From VRUE01 sp963704545 (lineage in GTDB: Bacteria > Actinomycetota > Thermoleophilia > Solirubrobacterales > 70-9), in the NCBI GenBank assembly GCA_963704545.1, contig OY969915.1:310001-374000 (forward strand): 64,000 bases of DNA, given 5' to 3'. Position 1 is the first letter of the stretch. Each line of letters begins with the position of its first letter. Position numbers and translations under genes: made by a program. Below, piece after piece: positions 57,350 through 64,000 of the stretch. Below the pieces are notes generated by a model. It had not been told where the DNA came from. It saw only the letters and a program-made list of their open reading frames with translations, and searched no databases.

Positions 57350-58561
57350 CTAAGCCGCCGAGAGCACCGGCTCGCGGGCCGCCTCGTGCGGCTCGATCGT
57401 CTCGTCGGGCTCGGCCCGCATCGCCGCCATCCGCTCGACGAAGGCGAGCTCGAACCTGGCGATGCGCTCATCGGAGCCGAGCAGGTGGCCGGCGCGGGCG
57501 ACCTCGCGCGCCAGCGCAAGCGGTCGCAGCATCGGGGTGAGACGGGTGAGCTGGGTGTCCGGGACGCCGAGCCGGTCGGCCATCTCGGCGTCCATCCAGC
57601 GGCGGACGAAGCCGGCCAGGAAGCGTGCCTTCACCGCCCGGCCCGGCCGCCGGGCCAACCGCGGCAACCGCTTCTCGAACGGGAACTCGGTGCCGTGGTG
57701 CAGCAGCGCGTGCATCAGCTTGGGCGAGTCTTCGTTGGGGCCCTCGTCGAGGGCAAGCGCCGCGTCCAGGGCCGCGCGCGCCTCGCCGTATGAGCCTGGC
57801 AGCAGGTCGTCGGGCGTCCCCATCAGCGATGCGATCCAGGTCCACTGGTGCGTCATCGCCTCCAGCTCGGCGGGCGAGAGGCGCACGCCGAGGTCTTGCA
57901 GCGCCCGTAGCGGCACGATGAGAAAGCCGCCCACCGCGGTGACGAGCGAGTCGCTGGCGCTGATCGGCACACCCCACGAGGCGAGGTCCCAATCGGGGGA
58001 CTCGAGCAGGTGGGCGCGGACGAGCGCGTGGACCATGCGCAGGCGGACGGTCGCGCGGAGCCCCTCGGCACCAGGGCGCAGGGCGCCCGGTTTCGTCGCC
58101 GCCGAGACCCAGCGCCCGGTCTCGCGCAGGCGTCGCGGTGCCATCTGGGTCAGCCGCCCGGTCGCCGCGAGCGGGCGGGTGAGGCGGGCGCTCTGGTAGC
58201 CGTAGGCGAGGGAGCCGCACATCAGCGCCAGGCCGATGTTGATGCCACCGCTGCGCCAGAAGGCGAGCGCGCCGGCGTCGACGAGGTCGAGGTCGACCCA
58301 GTCCGGCGGCTCGAAGGCCGAAGCAACCAACTCGGCGAGATGGGGCGGGGCAGCGTCGACCGCGTCGACACCGTGCAGCAGCGCCTCGTCGAGCATGCGC
58401 CACCCGGCGCCACCCGGCATCGCCTTGAAGGAGGCGACCAGCGGGTCGGCGACCGGGTCGCCCCGGAAGGCGCCCGCGGCAAGCCGGTCGACCAGGTCCG
58501 GAGCGTGGTCGAGCTTGGCCTCTTCGACCATCCGGGCCAGATTGTCCGGTAGCGCCTCCAC
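57350..58561 (-). CDS. DUF2236 oxygenase-like protein, second, Lcp-like
   Basis: A 403-residue member of the DUF2236/MpaB/latex-clearing-protein family. The core is GYQSARLTRPLAATGRLTQ, RLRMVHALVRAHL and WGVPISASDSLVTAVGG, then LEAMTHQWTWIASLMGTP. The positions of the conserved Arg, His and Thr agree with haem-type oxygenases of the Lcp group, but the overall length and N-terminus differ. It converges on the TetR gene. The start is GTG 58561. Two diverged DUF2236 genes around one regulator suggest a shared metabolic theme. Confidence 0.8.
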   Translation of the reverse strand: MEALPDNLARMVEEAKLDHAPDLVDRLAAGAFRGDPVADPLVASFKAMPGGAGWRMLDEALLHGVDAVDAAPPHLAELVASAFEPPDWVDLDLVDAGALAFWRSGGINIGLALMCGSLAYGYQSARLTRPLAATGRLTQMAPRRLRETGRWVSAATKPGALRPGAEGLRATVRLRMVHALVRAHLLESPDWDLASWGVPISASDSLVTAVGGFLIVPLRALQDLGVRLSPAELEAMTHQWTWIASLMGTPDDLLPGSYGEARAALDAALALDEGPNEDSPKLMHALLHHGTEFPFEKRLPRLARRPGRAVKARFLAGFVRRWMDAEMADRLGVPDTQLTRLTPMLRPLALAREVARAGHLLGSDERIARFELAFVERMAAMRAEPDETIEPHEAAREPVLSAA

Positions 58562-58624
58562 GCGATACCGAACGGTACCTGGAAAATCGGCGCCTCGGCC
58601 GCCGTCGGCCTACAATCGACGGCC

Positions 58625-60220
58625 ATGGAGAGCGCAACGCAGTCACCCCCCGCCCAGTCCACCCTCGAGTCGTTCAACCCCGCCACCGGTGAGCTGGTCG
58701 GCTCGGTCGCGACGATCACGCCGGAGCAGGTGCAGGGAGTCGTCGACGACGTCGCCCGCATCCAGCCCGCCTGGGCGGAGCTGTCGCTGCAGGACCGCGC
58801 CCGGTACATGAAGCGCGCCGCCGACACGCTGCTGGACGAGATCGACGAGATCGCGGAGTTGCTCGTCCAGGAGCAGGGCAAGCCCCGCGCCGAGGCCTAC
58901 ACGATGGAGCTGCTGCCGACGGTCGACGCGCTGCACTGGTGCGCAAAGGCCGGCCCGAAGATCCTCGCCGACGAGAAGGTGCGGATGAGCCAGGCCTTCC
59001 TGATGAGCAAGAAAGGCCGCTTCTCCTACGAGCCGATCGGGGTCGTCGGCGTGATCGCGCCCTGGAACTACCCCTGGTCGATCCCCTTCGGCGAGGTGGC
59101 GATCGCGCTGATGGCCGGGAACGGCGTGGTCCTGAAGCCCGCCAGCCTGACGCCCCTGCTGGGCGAGGCGATCCGCCGTGTCTTCGAGAAGGGCGGCCTG
59201 CCCGAGGGGCTGATCCGGGTCGTCCACGGCGGCGGTGCGGTCGGCGACGCGCTGGCCCGCTCCAGCGCCGGGAAGATCTTCTTCACCGGTTCAGTTGATG
59301 TCGGCCGGGTGGTCGGCGAGGTCTGCGCGCAGCAGCTGAAGGGCTCGGTCCTGGAGCTGGGCGGCAAGGACCCGATGATCGTCTGCGCCGACGCCGACCT
59401 GCCCAACGCGATCTCCGGCGCCGTCTGGGGCGGCTTCGCCAACGCCGGGCAGACCTGCTCGGGGATCGAGCGGGTCTACGTGGTCAAGGAGGTGGCCGAC
59501 CGCTTCGTCGAGGGCGTCGCCCGCGAGACCGAGAGGCTGCGCCTCGGCAACCCGATGCAGTGGGAGACCGAGATCGGCCCGATGACCTCGGAGGGCCAGT
59601 ACGAGATTGTCGTCGACCTGATCGAGGACGCGGTCGCCTCCGGCGCGACCAAGCTCTGCGGCGGCCCGGCCGAGGTCCCGGGCCTCTCGGGCAAGTTCGT
59701 CGCGCCGACCGTGCTGACCGGGGTCACGCACGAGATGCGGATCATGCGCGAGGAGATCTTCGGCCCGGTGCTGCCTATCGTCGTCGTCGACTCCGAGCAG
59801 GAGGCGATCGACCTTGCCAACGACTCCGAGTTCGGCCTCGGCGCCTCGGTCTGGACCAAGGACCGCCAGAAGGGCGAGCGGATCGCGCGGCGGATCGAGT
59901 CGGGCATGGTCTGGGTCAACGACCACTCCTTCAGCCACGGCGCCTGCCAGTGCGCCTGGGGCGGCGTCAAGGACTCCGGCGTCGGCCGCTCGCACTCCAA
60001 ATTCGGCTTCTACGAGTGCGTCAACGTGAAGATGAACGCCTGGGAGCCGGGGCTGACCCGCGACTTCTGGTGGCACCCGTACGACCGCACGCTCGGCGAA
60101 GCGGTGCAGGCATCGGCCAAGCTGCTCTACGGCAAGGGCGCGACGCGGACCAAGGCGCTGCGCGAAGGAGCCCGCCCCCTGCTCGAGGTCGGCCGCCGCA
60201 CCCTGCGCAAGCGCCGTTGA
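58625..60220 (+). CDS. Aldehyde dehydrogenase with C-terminal extension
   Basis: A 531-residue ALDH. Motifs: GVIAPWNYPWSIPFGE, FTGSVDVGR, LELGGKDPMIV (Glu) and FANAGQTCSGIERVYV (Cys). The last 40 residues after SKFGFYECVNVK form an extra tail (WHPYDRTLGEAVQA then LLYGKGATRTKAL), typical of a long-chain/coniferyl-like or BADH-type subgroup. Substrate open. Its stop overlaps the ccmA start (TTGA), so it heads the cytochrome-maturation operon although its role there is unclear. Confidence 0.92.
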   Translation: MESATQSPPAQSTLESFNPATGELVGSVATITPEQVQGVVDDVARIQPAWAELSLQDRARYMKRAADTLLDEIDEIAELLVQEQGKPRAEAYTMELLPTVDALHWCAKAGPKILADEKVRMSQAFLMSKKGRFSYEPIGVVGVIAPWNYPWSIPFGEVAIALMAGNGVVLKPASLTPLLGEAIRRVFEKGGLPEGLIRVVHGGGAVGDALARSSAGKIFFTGSVDVGRVVGEVCAQQLKGSVLELGGKDPMIVCADADLPNAISGAVWGGFANAGQTCSGIERVYVVKEVADRFVEGVARETERLRLGNPMQWETEIGPMTSEGQYEIVVDLIEDAVASGATKLCGGPAEVPGLSGKFVAPTVLTGVTHEMRIMREEIFGPVLPIVVVDSEQEAIDLANDSEFGLGASVWTKDRQKGERIARRIESGMVWVNDHSFSHGACQCAWGGVKDSGVGRSHSKFGFYECVNVKMNAWEPGLTRDFWWHPYDRTLGEAVQASAKLLYGKGATRTKALREGARPLLEVGRRTLRKRR

Positions 60221-60867
60221 GCGAAGCGGCGGTCGCGGTCGCCGCCCTGCGCCGCGACTACGGCGAACGGACGGCCCTCGACGGCGTCGGCTTCGAGCTG
60301 GCGCGAGGCGAGACGCTGCTCGTGCTGGGGCCCAACGGCGCCGGCAAGACGACCCTGCTGCGCATCCTCGCCACGCTGCTGCGGCCGAGCGGCGGCGAGG
60401 TGCGGGCGCTGGGCTGCAGGATCCCCGACGAGGCCTGGAAGCTGCGCGGCCGGATCGGCCTCCTCGGCCACGAGCCGCTGCTCTACCGCGACCTCAGCGG
60501 GCGCGAGAACCTGCGATTCCACGCCCGGCTGCACGGGCTGCGGGGGGAGCCGGCCGAGGCGAGGATCGCCGAGCTGCTCGCCGCCGTGGGGATGGAGCGG
60601 CGGGCGGACGGGCGCGTCGCCGAGCTCTCGGCCGGGATGCGCCAGCGACTGGCGATCTGCCGCTGCGTCCTGCACGAGCCCGAGCTGCTGCTGCTCGACG
60701 AGCCCGACTCCAACCTCGACGCCGAGGGACGGCGGCTCGCGCGGGAGCTGATCGGGCCCGGCGAGGGGCGTGCCCGCGTCGTCGTCAGCCACGACCCCGA
60801 GCGCTTCGAAGCCGAGGCCGACCGGGTGCTTCGCCTCGAGGCCGGGGGACGGCCGGTGGCCGCATGA
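60217..60867 (+). CDS. ccmA: Haem exporter ATP-binding protein CcmA
   Basis: A 216-residue small ABC ATPase. Walker A is GPNGAGKTTLLRIL, signature ELSAGMRQRLAIC and Walker B LLLLDEPDSNLD. The position before ccmB and ccmC identifies it as CcmA, which energises release of haem to the chaperone CcmE in cytochrome c maturation. The TTG start overlaps the stop of the aldehyde dehydrogenase. Its stop overlaps ccmB (ATGA). A ccmE gene is not in the window. Confidence 0.9.
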   Translation: MSEAAVAVAALRRDYGERTALDGVGFELARGETLLVLGPNGAGKTTLLRILATLLRPSGGEVRALGCRIPDEAWKLRGRIGLLGHEPLLYRDLSGRENLRFHARLHGLRGEPAEARIAELLAAVGMERRADGRVAELSAGMRQRLAICRCVLHEPELLLLDEPDSNLDAEGRRLARELIGPGEGRARVVVSHDPERFEAEADRVLRLEAGGRPVAA

Positions 60868-61559
60868 CCCCGCCCCAGGTAACGCCCACCGGCGCGGCCT
60901 TCGCCGCGATCCTCGCCAAGGACCTGCGCGCCGAGCTGCGCACCCTGCAGTCGCTGCCGGCGATGGCGCTCTTCGCCACCACCACCTTCGTCATCTTCCG
61001 CTTCGGCCTCGACCGCACCAGCCTCTCCGGCAGCCTCGCCGCGGGCGTGCTCTGGGCGACGCTGCTCTTCGCCGCCCTGCTCGGGGTCAACCGCCTCTTC
61101 GTCGCCGAGCGCGAGGAGGGCGGCTTCGACGCGATCCGCCTCGCCCCGATCGACCGCAGCGCCCTCTTCGCCGCCAAGGCGGCGGCGCTGTTCGCCTACC
61201 TGGTGGTGCTGGAGCTGGTCGTGGTGCCGATCTTCGCCCTCTTCTTCCTCGACTCCGCGGCGGCGCTGGCGCCGCTCGCCGCCGTCCTCCTGCTCGCCGA
61301 CCTCGGCATCGCGGCGACCGGCACGCTGATCTCCTCGATGGCGGTTCACTCGCGCGCCCGCGACCTGCTCGGCCCACTCGTCCTCCTGCCCCTGGTCGTG
61401 CCGCTGATGATCGCCGCGACCGGTGCCAGCGAGCCCCTGCTCGCCGTGGGCGGTCCCGGTTACCACCGCTTCGGGACCTGGCTGGCGGTGCTCTCCCTAT
61501 ACGATCTGATCTTCCTCCTGGTCGGCTGGGCCGTCTTCGATTTCCTCCTGGAGGACTAG
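60864..61559 (+). CDS. ccmB: Haem exporter membrane protein CcmB
   Basis: A 231-residue inner-membrane protein with about six helices and the CcmB family opening (AAFAAILAKDLRAELRTLQ). The segment ARDLLGPLVLLPLVVPLMIAA and later YDLIFLLVGWAVFDFLLED at the C-terminus match the family. It is the membrane partner of CcmA. The ATG overlaps the ccmA stop. The next gene follows after 30 bases. Confidence 0.92.
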   Translation: MTPPQVTPTGAAFAAILAKDLRAELRTLQSLPAMALFATTTFVIFRFGLDRTSLSGSLAAGVLWATLLFAALLGVNRLFVAEREEGGFDAIRLAPIDRSALFAAKAAALFAYLVVLELVVVPIFALFFLDSAAALAPLAAVLLLADLGIAATGTLISSMAVHSRARDLLGPLVLLPLVVPLMIAATGASEPLLAVGGPGYHRFGTWLAVLSLYDLIFLLVGWAVFDFLLED

Positions 61560-61589
61560 CGCGCAGGCCCTTCCCACCGCGAGATACGT

Positions 61590-62312
61590 ATGTATGGCAA
61601 AGGACTGAGACCCCTCTCGATCGCGACCGTCGTGGCGATCGCCGCCGCCTTCTCGCTGGTCTTCTTCTACGCCCCGCTCGACGCCGACCAGGGCTTCGTC
61701 CAGAAGATCTTCTACATCCACGTGCCGCTTGCGATCGTCGCGCTGATCGGCTTCGTCGTCGGCGCCGTCTTCGCGATCCTCCACCTGCGCAGCGGCGACC
61801 GCCGCTGGGACGCCTACTCCTACGTCTCGATCCACATGTCGGTGATCTTCGGCGTCGCCGTGCTGATCACCGGCTCGATCTGGGCCAAGGCATCCTGGGG
61901 GCACTGGTGGGTCTGGGACGAGCCGACCCTGGTCAGCTTCCTGATCGTCTTCCTGATGTACGCGACCTACTACCCCTTCCGCTACGCGATCGAGGACCCC
62001 GAGCGGCAGGCGCGCTACGCCTCGGTCTTCGCCGTCACCGCGGGCGCCTTCGTGCCGCTCAACTTCATGGCGGTGCGGCTGGCCGAGAGCCTCGTCCACC
62101 CGCGCGTCTTCGCCACCGCCAACGGCGGCCTGCCCGGCTCGATGATGCTGACCTTCCTCGCCTGCCTCGTCGCGGTGGCCCTGCTCTGGGTGACGCTGGT
62201 GAAGCTGGAGCTGACCGCGAAGAGCGCCTCGGGGCAGCTGAAGCGCCTGCGCCGCGCCCTCGACGCGCCGGCTGCCGGTGCTGGGTCGCGGATCGCCCCG
62301 GAGGTGAGCTGA
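61590..62312 (+). CDS. ccmC: Cytochrome c biogenesis protein CcmC
   Basis: A 240-residue membrane protein with six helices and the WWD haem-handling motif, seen as SWGHWWVWDEPTLVS. The HVPLAIVALIGF and SIHMSVIFGVAVL helices carry His ligands for haem. CcmC loads haem onto CcmE. The start ATG at 61590 lies 30 bases after ccmB, the only real gap in the operon, so a secondary promoter is possible there. The stop overlaps the ccmD start (TGATG). Confidence 0.92.
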   Translation: MYGKGLRPLSIATVVAIAAAFSLVFFYAPLDADQGFVQKIFYIHVPLAIVALIGFVVGAVFAILHLRSGDRRWDAYSYVSIHMSVIFGVAVLITGSIWAKASWGHWWVWDEPTLVSFLIVFLMYATYYPFRYAIEDPERQARYASVFAVTAGAFVPLNFMAVRLAESLVHPRVFATANGGLPGSMMLTFLACLVAVALLWVTLVKLELTAKSASGQLKRLRRALDAPAAGAGSRIAPEVS

Positions 62313-62590
62313 TGGACTTCCTGCCGCTTGCCGCTCCCGCCCTGCCGCTCGACGAGGCCGGCCGCTACGTCGCCGGCGCCTACGTCGTCTTCCTCGTCCT
62401 CCTCGTCGTCTACGTCTCGATCATGGCGGCGAAACTGCAGCGGATCGAGGGTGAGCTGCGCGAGCTGGCTGGCTTCGCCGAGCACCGGGTCAACGGAGGA
62501 GCAGCCGCCTCAGAGCACGAGCTCGATGAAGATTCCATCTCTGTGTCCCTGCCTCGGGCGAACGCCGAGGAGGCGGCGCCTGATGTCTGA
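62312..62590 (+). CDS. ccmD: CcmD-like haem exporter subunit, extended
   Basis: A 92-residue protein with one membrane helix (YVVFLVLLVVYVSIMAAKL) and a C-terminal tail rich in Glu, Asp and Ala. Known CcmD proteins are about 40-70 residues with a similar single helix, and gene order after ccmC supports the call. The tail of about 45 residues is longer than usual. It overlaps hemA by 8 bases, so coupling is strong. Confidence 0.75.
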   Translation: MDFLPLAAPALPLDEAGRYVAGAYVVFLVLLVVYVSIMAAKLQRIEGELRELAGFAEHRVNGGAAASEHELDEDSISVSLPRANAEEAAPDV

Positions 62591-63914
62591 GCTTCTCGCC
62601 CTCGGCGTCTCGCACAAGACCGCGCCGCTCGACCTGCGCGAGCGCCTCTCGCTGACCGAGGGCCGCGCGGCGGGGGCGCTGCGCGAGCTGACCGACGTCG
62701 CCGGCATCCACGAGGCGGCGGCGATCTCGACCTGCAACCGCACCGAGCTCTACCTCGTCGTCTCCGATCCGGTCGAGGCCGAGTCGACGGCGCTCGGCGT
62801 GCTCACCCGCCAGGCCGAGCTCCGCCCCACCGAGCTGCTCGGCCACCTCTACTCGCTGCGTTCGGGCGACGCGGTCCGTCACCTCTTCCGGGTCACCGCC
62901 GGGCTCGACTCGATGATCGTCGGCGAGGCCGAGATCCAGGGCCAGGTCAAACGCGCCTACGAGCTGGCCCTGGTCGAGGGCGCCACCGGCCCGATCCTCA
63001 ACCGCCTCTTCCGCGGGGCCCTGGCCGCCGGTGGGCGCGCTCGCGAGGAGACCGGGATCAGCGAGAAGAACGTCTCGATCCCCTCGGTTGCGGTCGATCT
63101 GGCAAGGCGCACCCTCGGCGATCTCGCCGAGCGGCGCGTGCTGGTGATCGGTGCCGGTGAGACGGCCGAGCTCGTCGCCCGCGCCCTGGTCCGGCGCGGC
63201 GTCGCCACCGTCTTCGTCGCCAACCGCCACTACGACCGGGCGATCGGGCTCGCCCAGCGCTTCGAGGGCAACGCGGTCCGTTTCGAGGAGCTGCCAGATC
63301 AGCTCGAGCAGGCCGACATCGTCGTCTCCGCGACCAACTCCCCCCACCACATCGTCGAGCGCGACGAGCTCGAGCACGTGATGGCGACGCGTGGCGGGCG
63401 ACCGCTCCTGCTCGTCGACATCGCGGTACCGCGCGACATCGAGCCGGCCTGCCGCGAGATCGCCGGCGTCAGCCTTCACGACATCGACGACGTTCAGCAG
63501 ATCGTCGCCCGCAACGCCGGCGGCCGCGAGGCCGAGGCCCGGCGCGCGGAGCGACTGCTCGATGCCGAGCAGAACCGCTTCGAACGCTGGCTCTCCTCGC
63601 TCGAGGTGGTGCCGACGATCGCGGCGCTGCGCGAGAGCGCCGACGAGATCGTGCGCCGGGTCCTCGCCGAGAACGACCCGCGCTGGGAGGGCCTCGGCGA
63701 GGCCGACCGCGAACGGGTGAGCACGATGGCGAAGGCAATCGCCTCGCGGCTCCTGCACGAGCCGACCCTGAGGATGAAGCGCTCAGCCGGCAGCGACGAG
63801 GCCTACCTCTACGTCAGCGCCCTACGCGAGCTGTTCGGGCTCGACGTGGATACGGAGCCGGAGGCCGAGGCGGGGTCCAACGTGACAGAGCTGCGCCGCC
63901 GCAAATCCACTTGA
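62583..63914 (+). CDS. hemA: Glutamyl-tRNA reductase
   Basis: A 443-residue enzyme that reduces glutamyl-tRNA to glutamate-1-semialdehyde, the first committed step of the C5 tetrapyrrole pathway. The catalytic Cys is in AISTCNRTELY (about residue 51), with VSHKTAPLDLRERL upstream and HLFRVTAGLDSMIVGEAEI next. NADP binding is by VLVIGAGETAELVA. The length fits. It is co-transcribed with ccm genes upstream and hemC downstream; this links haem supply and cytochrome c assembly. Confidence 0.95.
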   Translation: MSELLALGVSHKTAPLDLRERLSLTEGRAAGALRELTDVAGIHEAAAISTCNRTELYLVVSDPVEAESTALGVLTRQAELRPTELLGHLYSLRSGDAVRHLFRVTAGLDSMIVGEAEIQGQVKRAYELALVEGATGPILNRLFRGALAAGGRAREETGISEKNVSIPSVAVDLARRTLGDLAERRVLVIGAGETAELVARALVRRGVATVFVANRHYDRAIGLAQRFEGNAVRFEELPDQLEQADIVVSATNSPHHIVERDELEHVMATRGGRPLLLVDIAVPRDIEPACREIAGVSLHDIDDVQQIVARNAGGREAEARRAERLLDAEQNRFERWLSSLEVVPTIAALRESADEIVRRVLAENDPRWEGLGEADRERVSTMAKAIASRLLHEPTLRMKRSAGSDEAYLYVSALRELFGLDVDTEPEAEAGSNVTELRRRKST

Positions 63915-64000
63915 GCCTGCGGATCGCAACCCGCAGCAGCGCTCTGGCGTTGGCCCAGGCCGGACAGGTTGCCGAGATGCTGGGGGGTGCCGAGCTGGTC
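63911..64000 (+). CDS. hemC: Porphobilinogen deaminase, N-terminal fragment
   Basis: The first 30 residues of HemC (LRIATRSSALALAQAGQ), which polymerises four porphobilinogen units to hydroxymethylbilane. The TTG start overlaps the hemA stop (TTGA). The gene runs off the end of the window. Confidence 0.85.
   Translation, partial: MSLRIATRSSALALAQAGQVAEMLGGAELV

Overview
The window is high-GC DNA (roughly 68-70% by eye), densely coded on both strands, with many GTG and TTG starts, 1-4 nt stop/start overlaps and no gene-free stretch over 300 bp. The content suggests an actinobacterium of the class Thermoleophilia (Solirubrobacterales-like). The signs are a secreted protein built of NGAVTxxKL repeats, a DUF6458 membrane protein, an HtaA-like secreted protein, a sigma factor carrying its own zinc-finger and membrane tail, and actinobacterial central metabolism. 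This placement is inference; no rRNA or tRNA gene was seen. There is no prophage, transposase, integrase or CRISPR array.

Layout. 1-2056: end of a polyamine-type ABC importer (binding protein, two permeases). 2060-7352: acyl-CoA carboxylase beta subunit, a repeat-rich secreted protein and a methylmalonyl-CoA mutase large subunit; the matching epimerase lies at 52902-53315, so three steps of propionyl-CoA assimilation are present. 7516-13299: secreted and cell-surface proteins, UDP-glucuronate decarboxylase, and a membrane-tethered sigma factor coupled to a secreted Ig-like protein. 13296-19189: inositol-phosphatase-like enzyme, UvrD/RecB-like helicase-nuclease, RNase H, PAC2 protein. 19217-23108: MacB-like ABC exporter with a TetR regulator and a probable operator. 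23153-28831: split TauE/SafE permease, OtsB, SIMPL protein, PolX, thioredoxin, tautomerase and a toxin-antitoxin-like pair behind ileS. 28850-45885: IleRS, tandem SDRs, a benzoylformate-decarboxylase/hydroxy-acid-dehydrogenase pair, fumarase, aldehyde dehydrogenase and SpoIID protein. 45926-52672: YchF GTPase, PAP2 phosphatase, BtrH-like protein, small membrane proteins and a Gly/Asn/Asp-rich repeat protein. 52672-58561: epimerase operon, DUF1385, RarA, two DUF2236 oxygenase-like proteins around a TetR gene. 58625-64000: an operon of aldehyde dehydrogenase, ccmA-ccmB-ccmC-ccmD, hemA and hemC (cytochrome c maturation plus tetrapyrrole synthesis).

The most unusual signal is in the non-coding and inserted DNA. 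Two unlinked elements of about 165 nt (13745-13911 and 50495-50656) share an RNA-like design: a long closing stem around a core GGACGCA - hairpin - GA-GGACG, with the core identical and the stems different in sequence but preserved in pairing. A second pair (15476-15558 inside the helicase gene; 47516-47663 intergenic) shares the ends GCGGGTGGCGT and CGACAGGACCCGC around unrelated G-rich/C-rich stems. A third family is a palindrome with a TTGACC..GGTCAA core inside variable arms, in at least four gene borders. Other long perfect palindromes occur at 39140-39207, 43681-43727 and 55711-55764, and one lies in frame inside a gene at 34536-34580. Together they suggest a genome colonised by structured, non-autonomous elements or RNAs that I cannot match to a known class.
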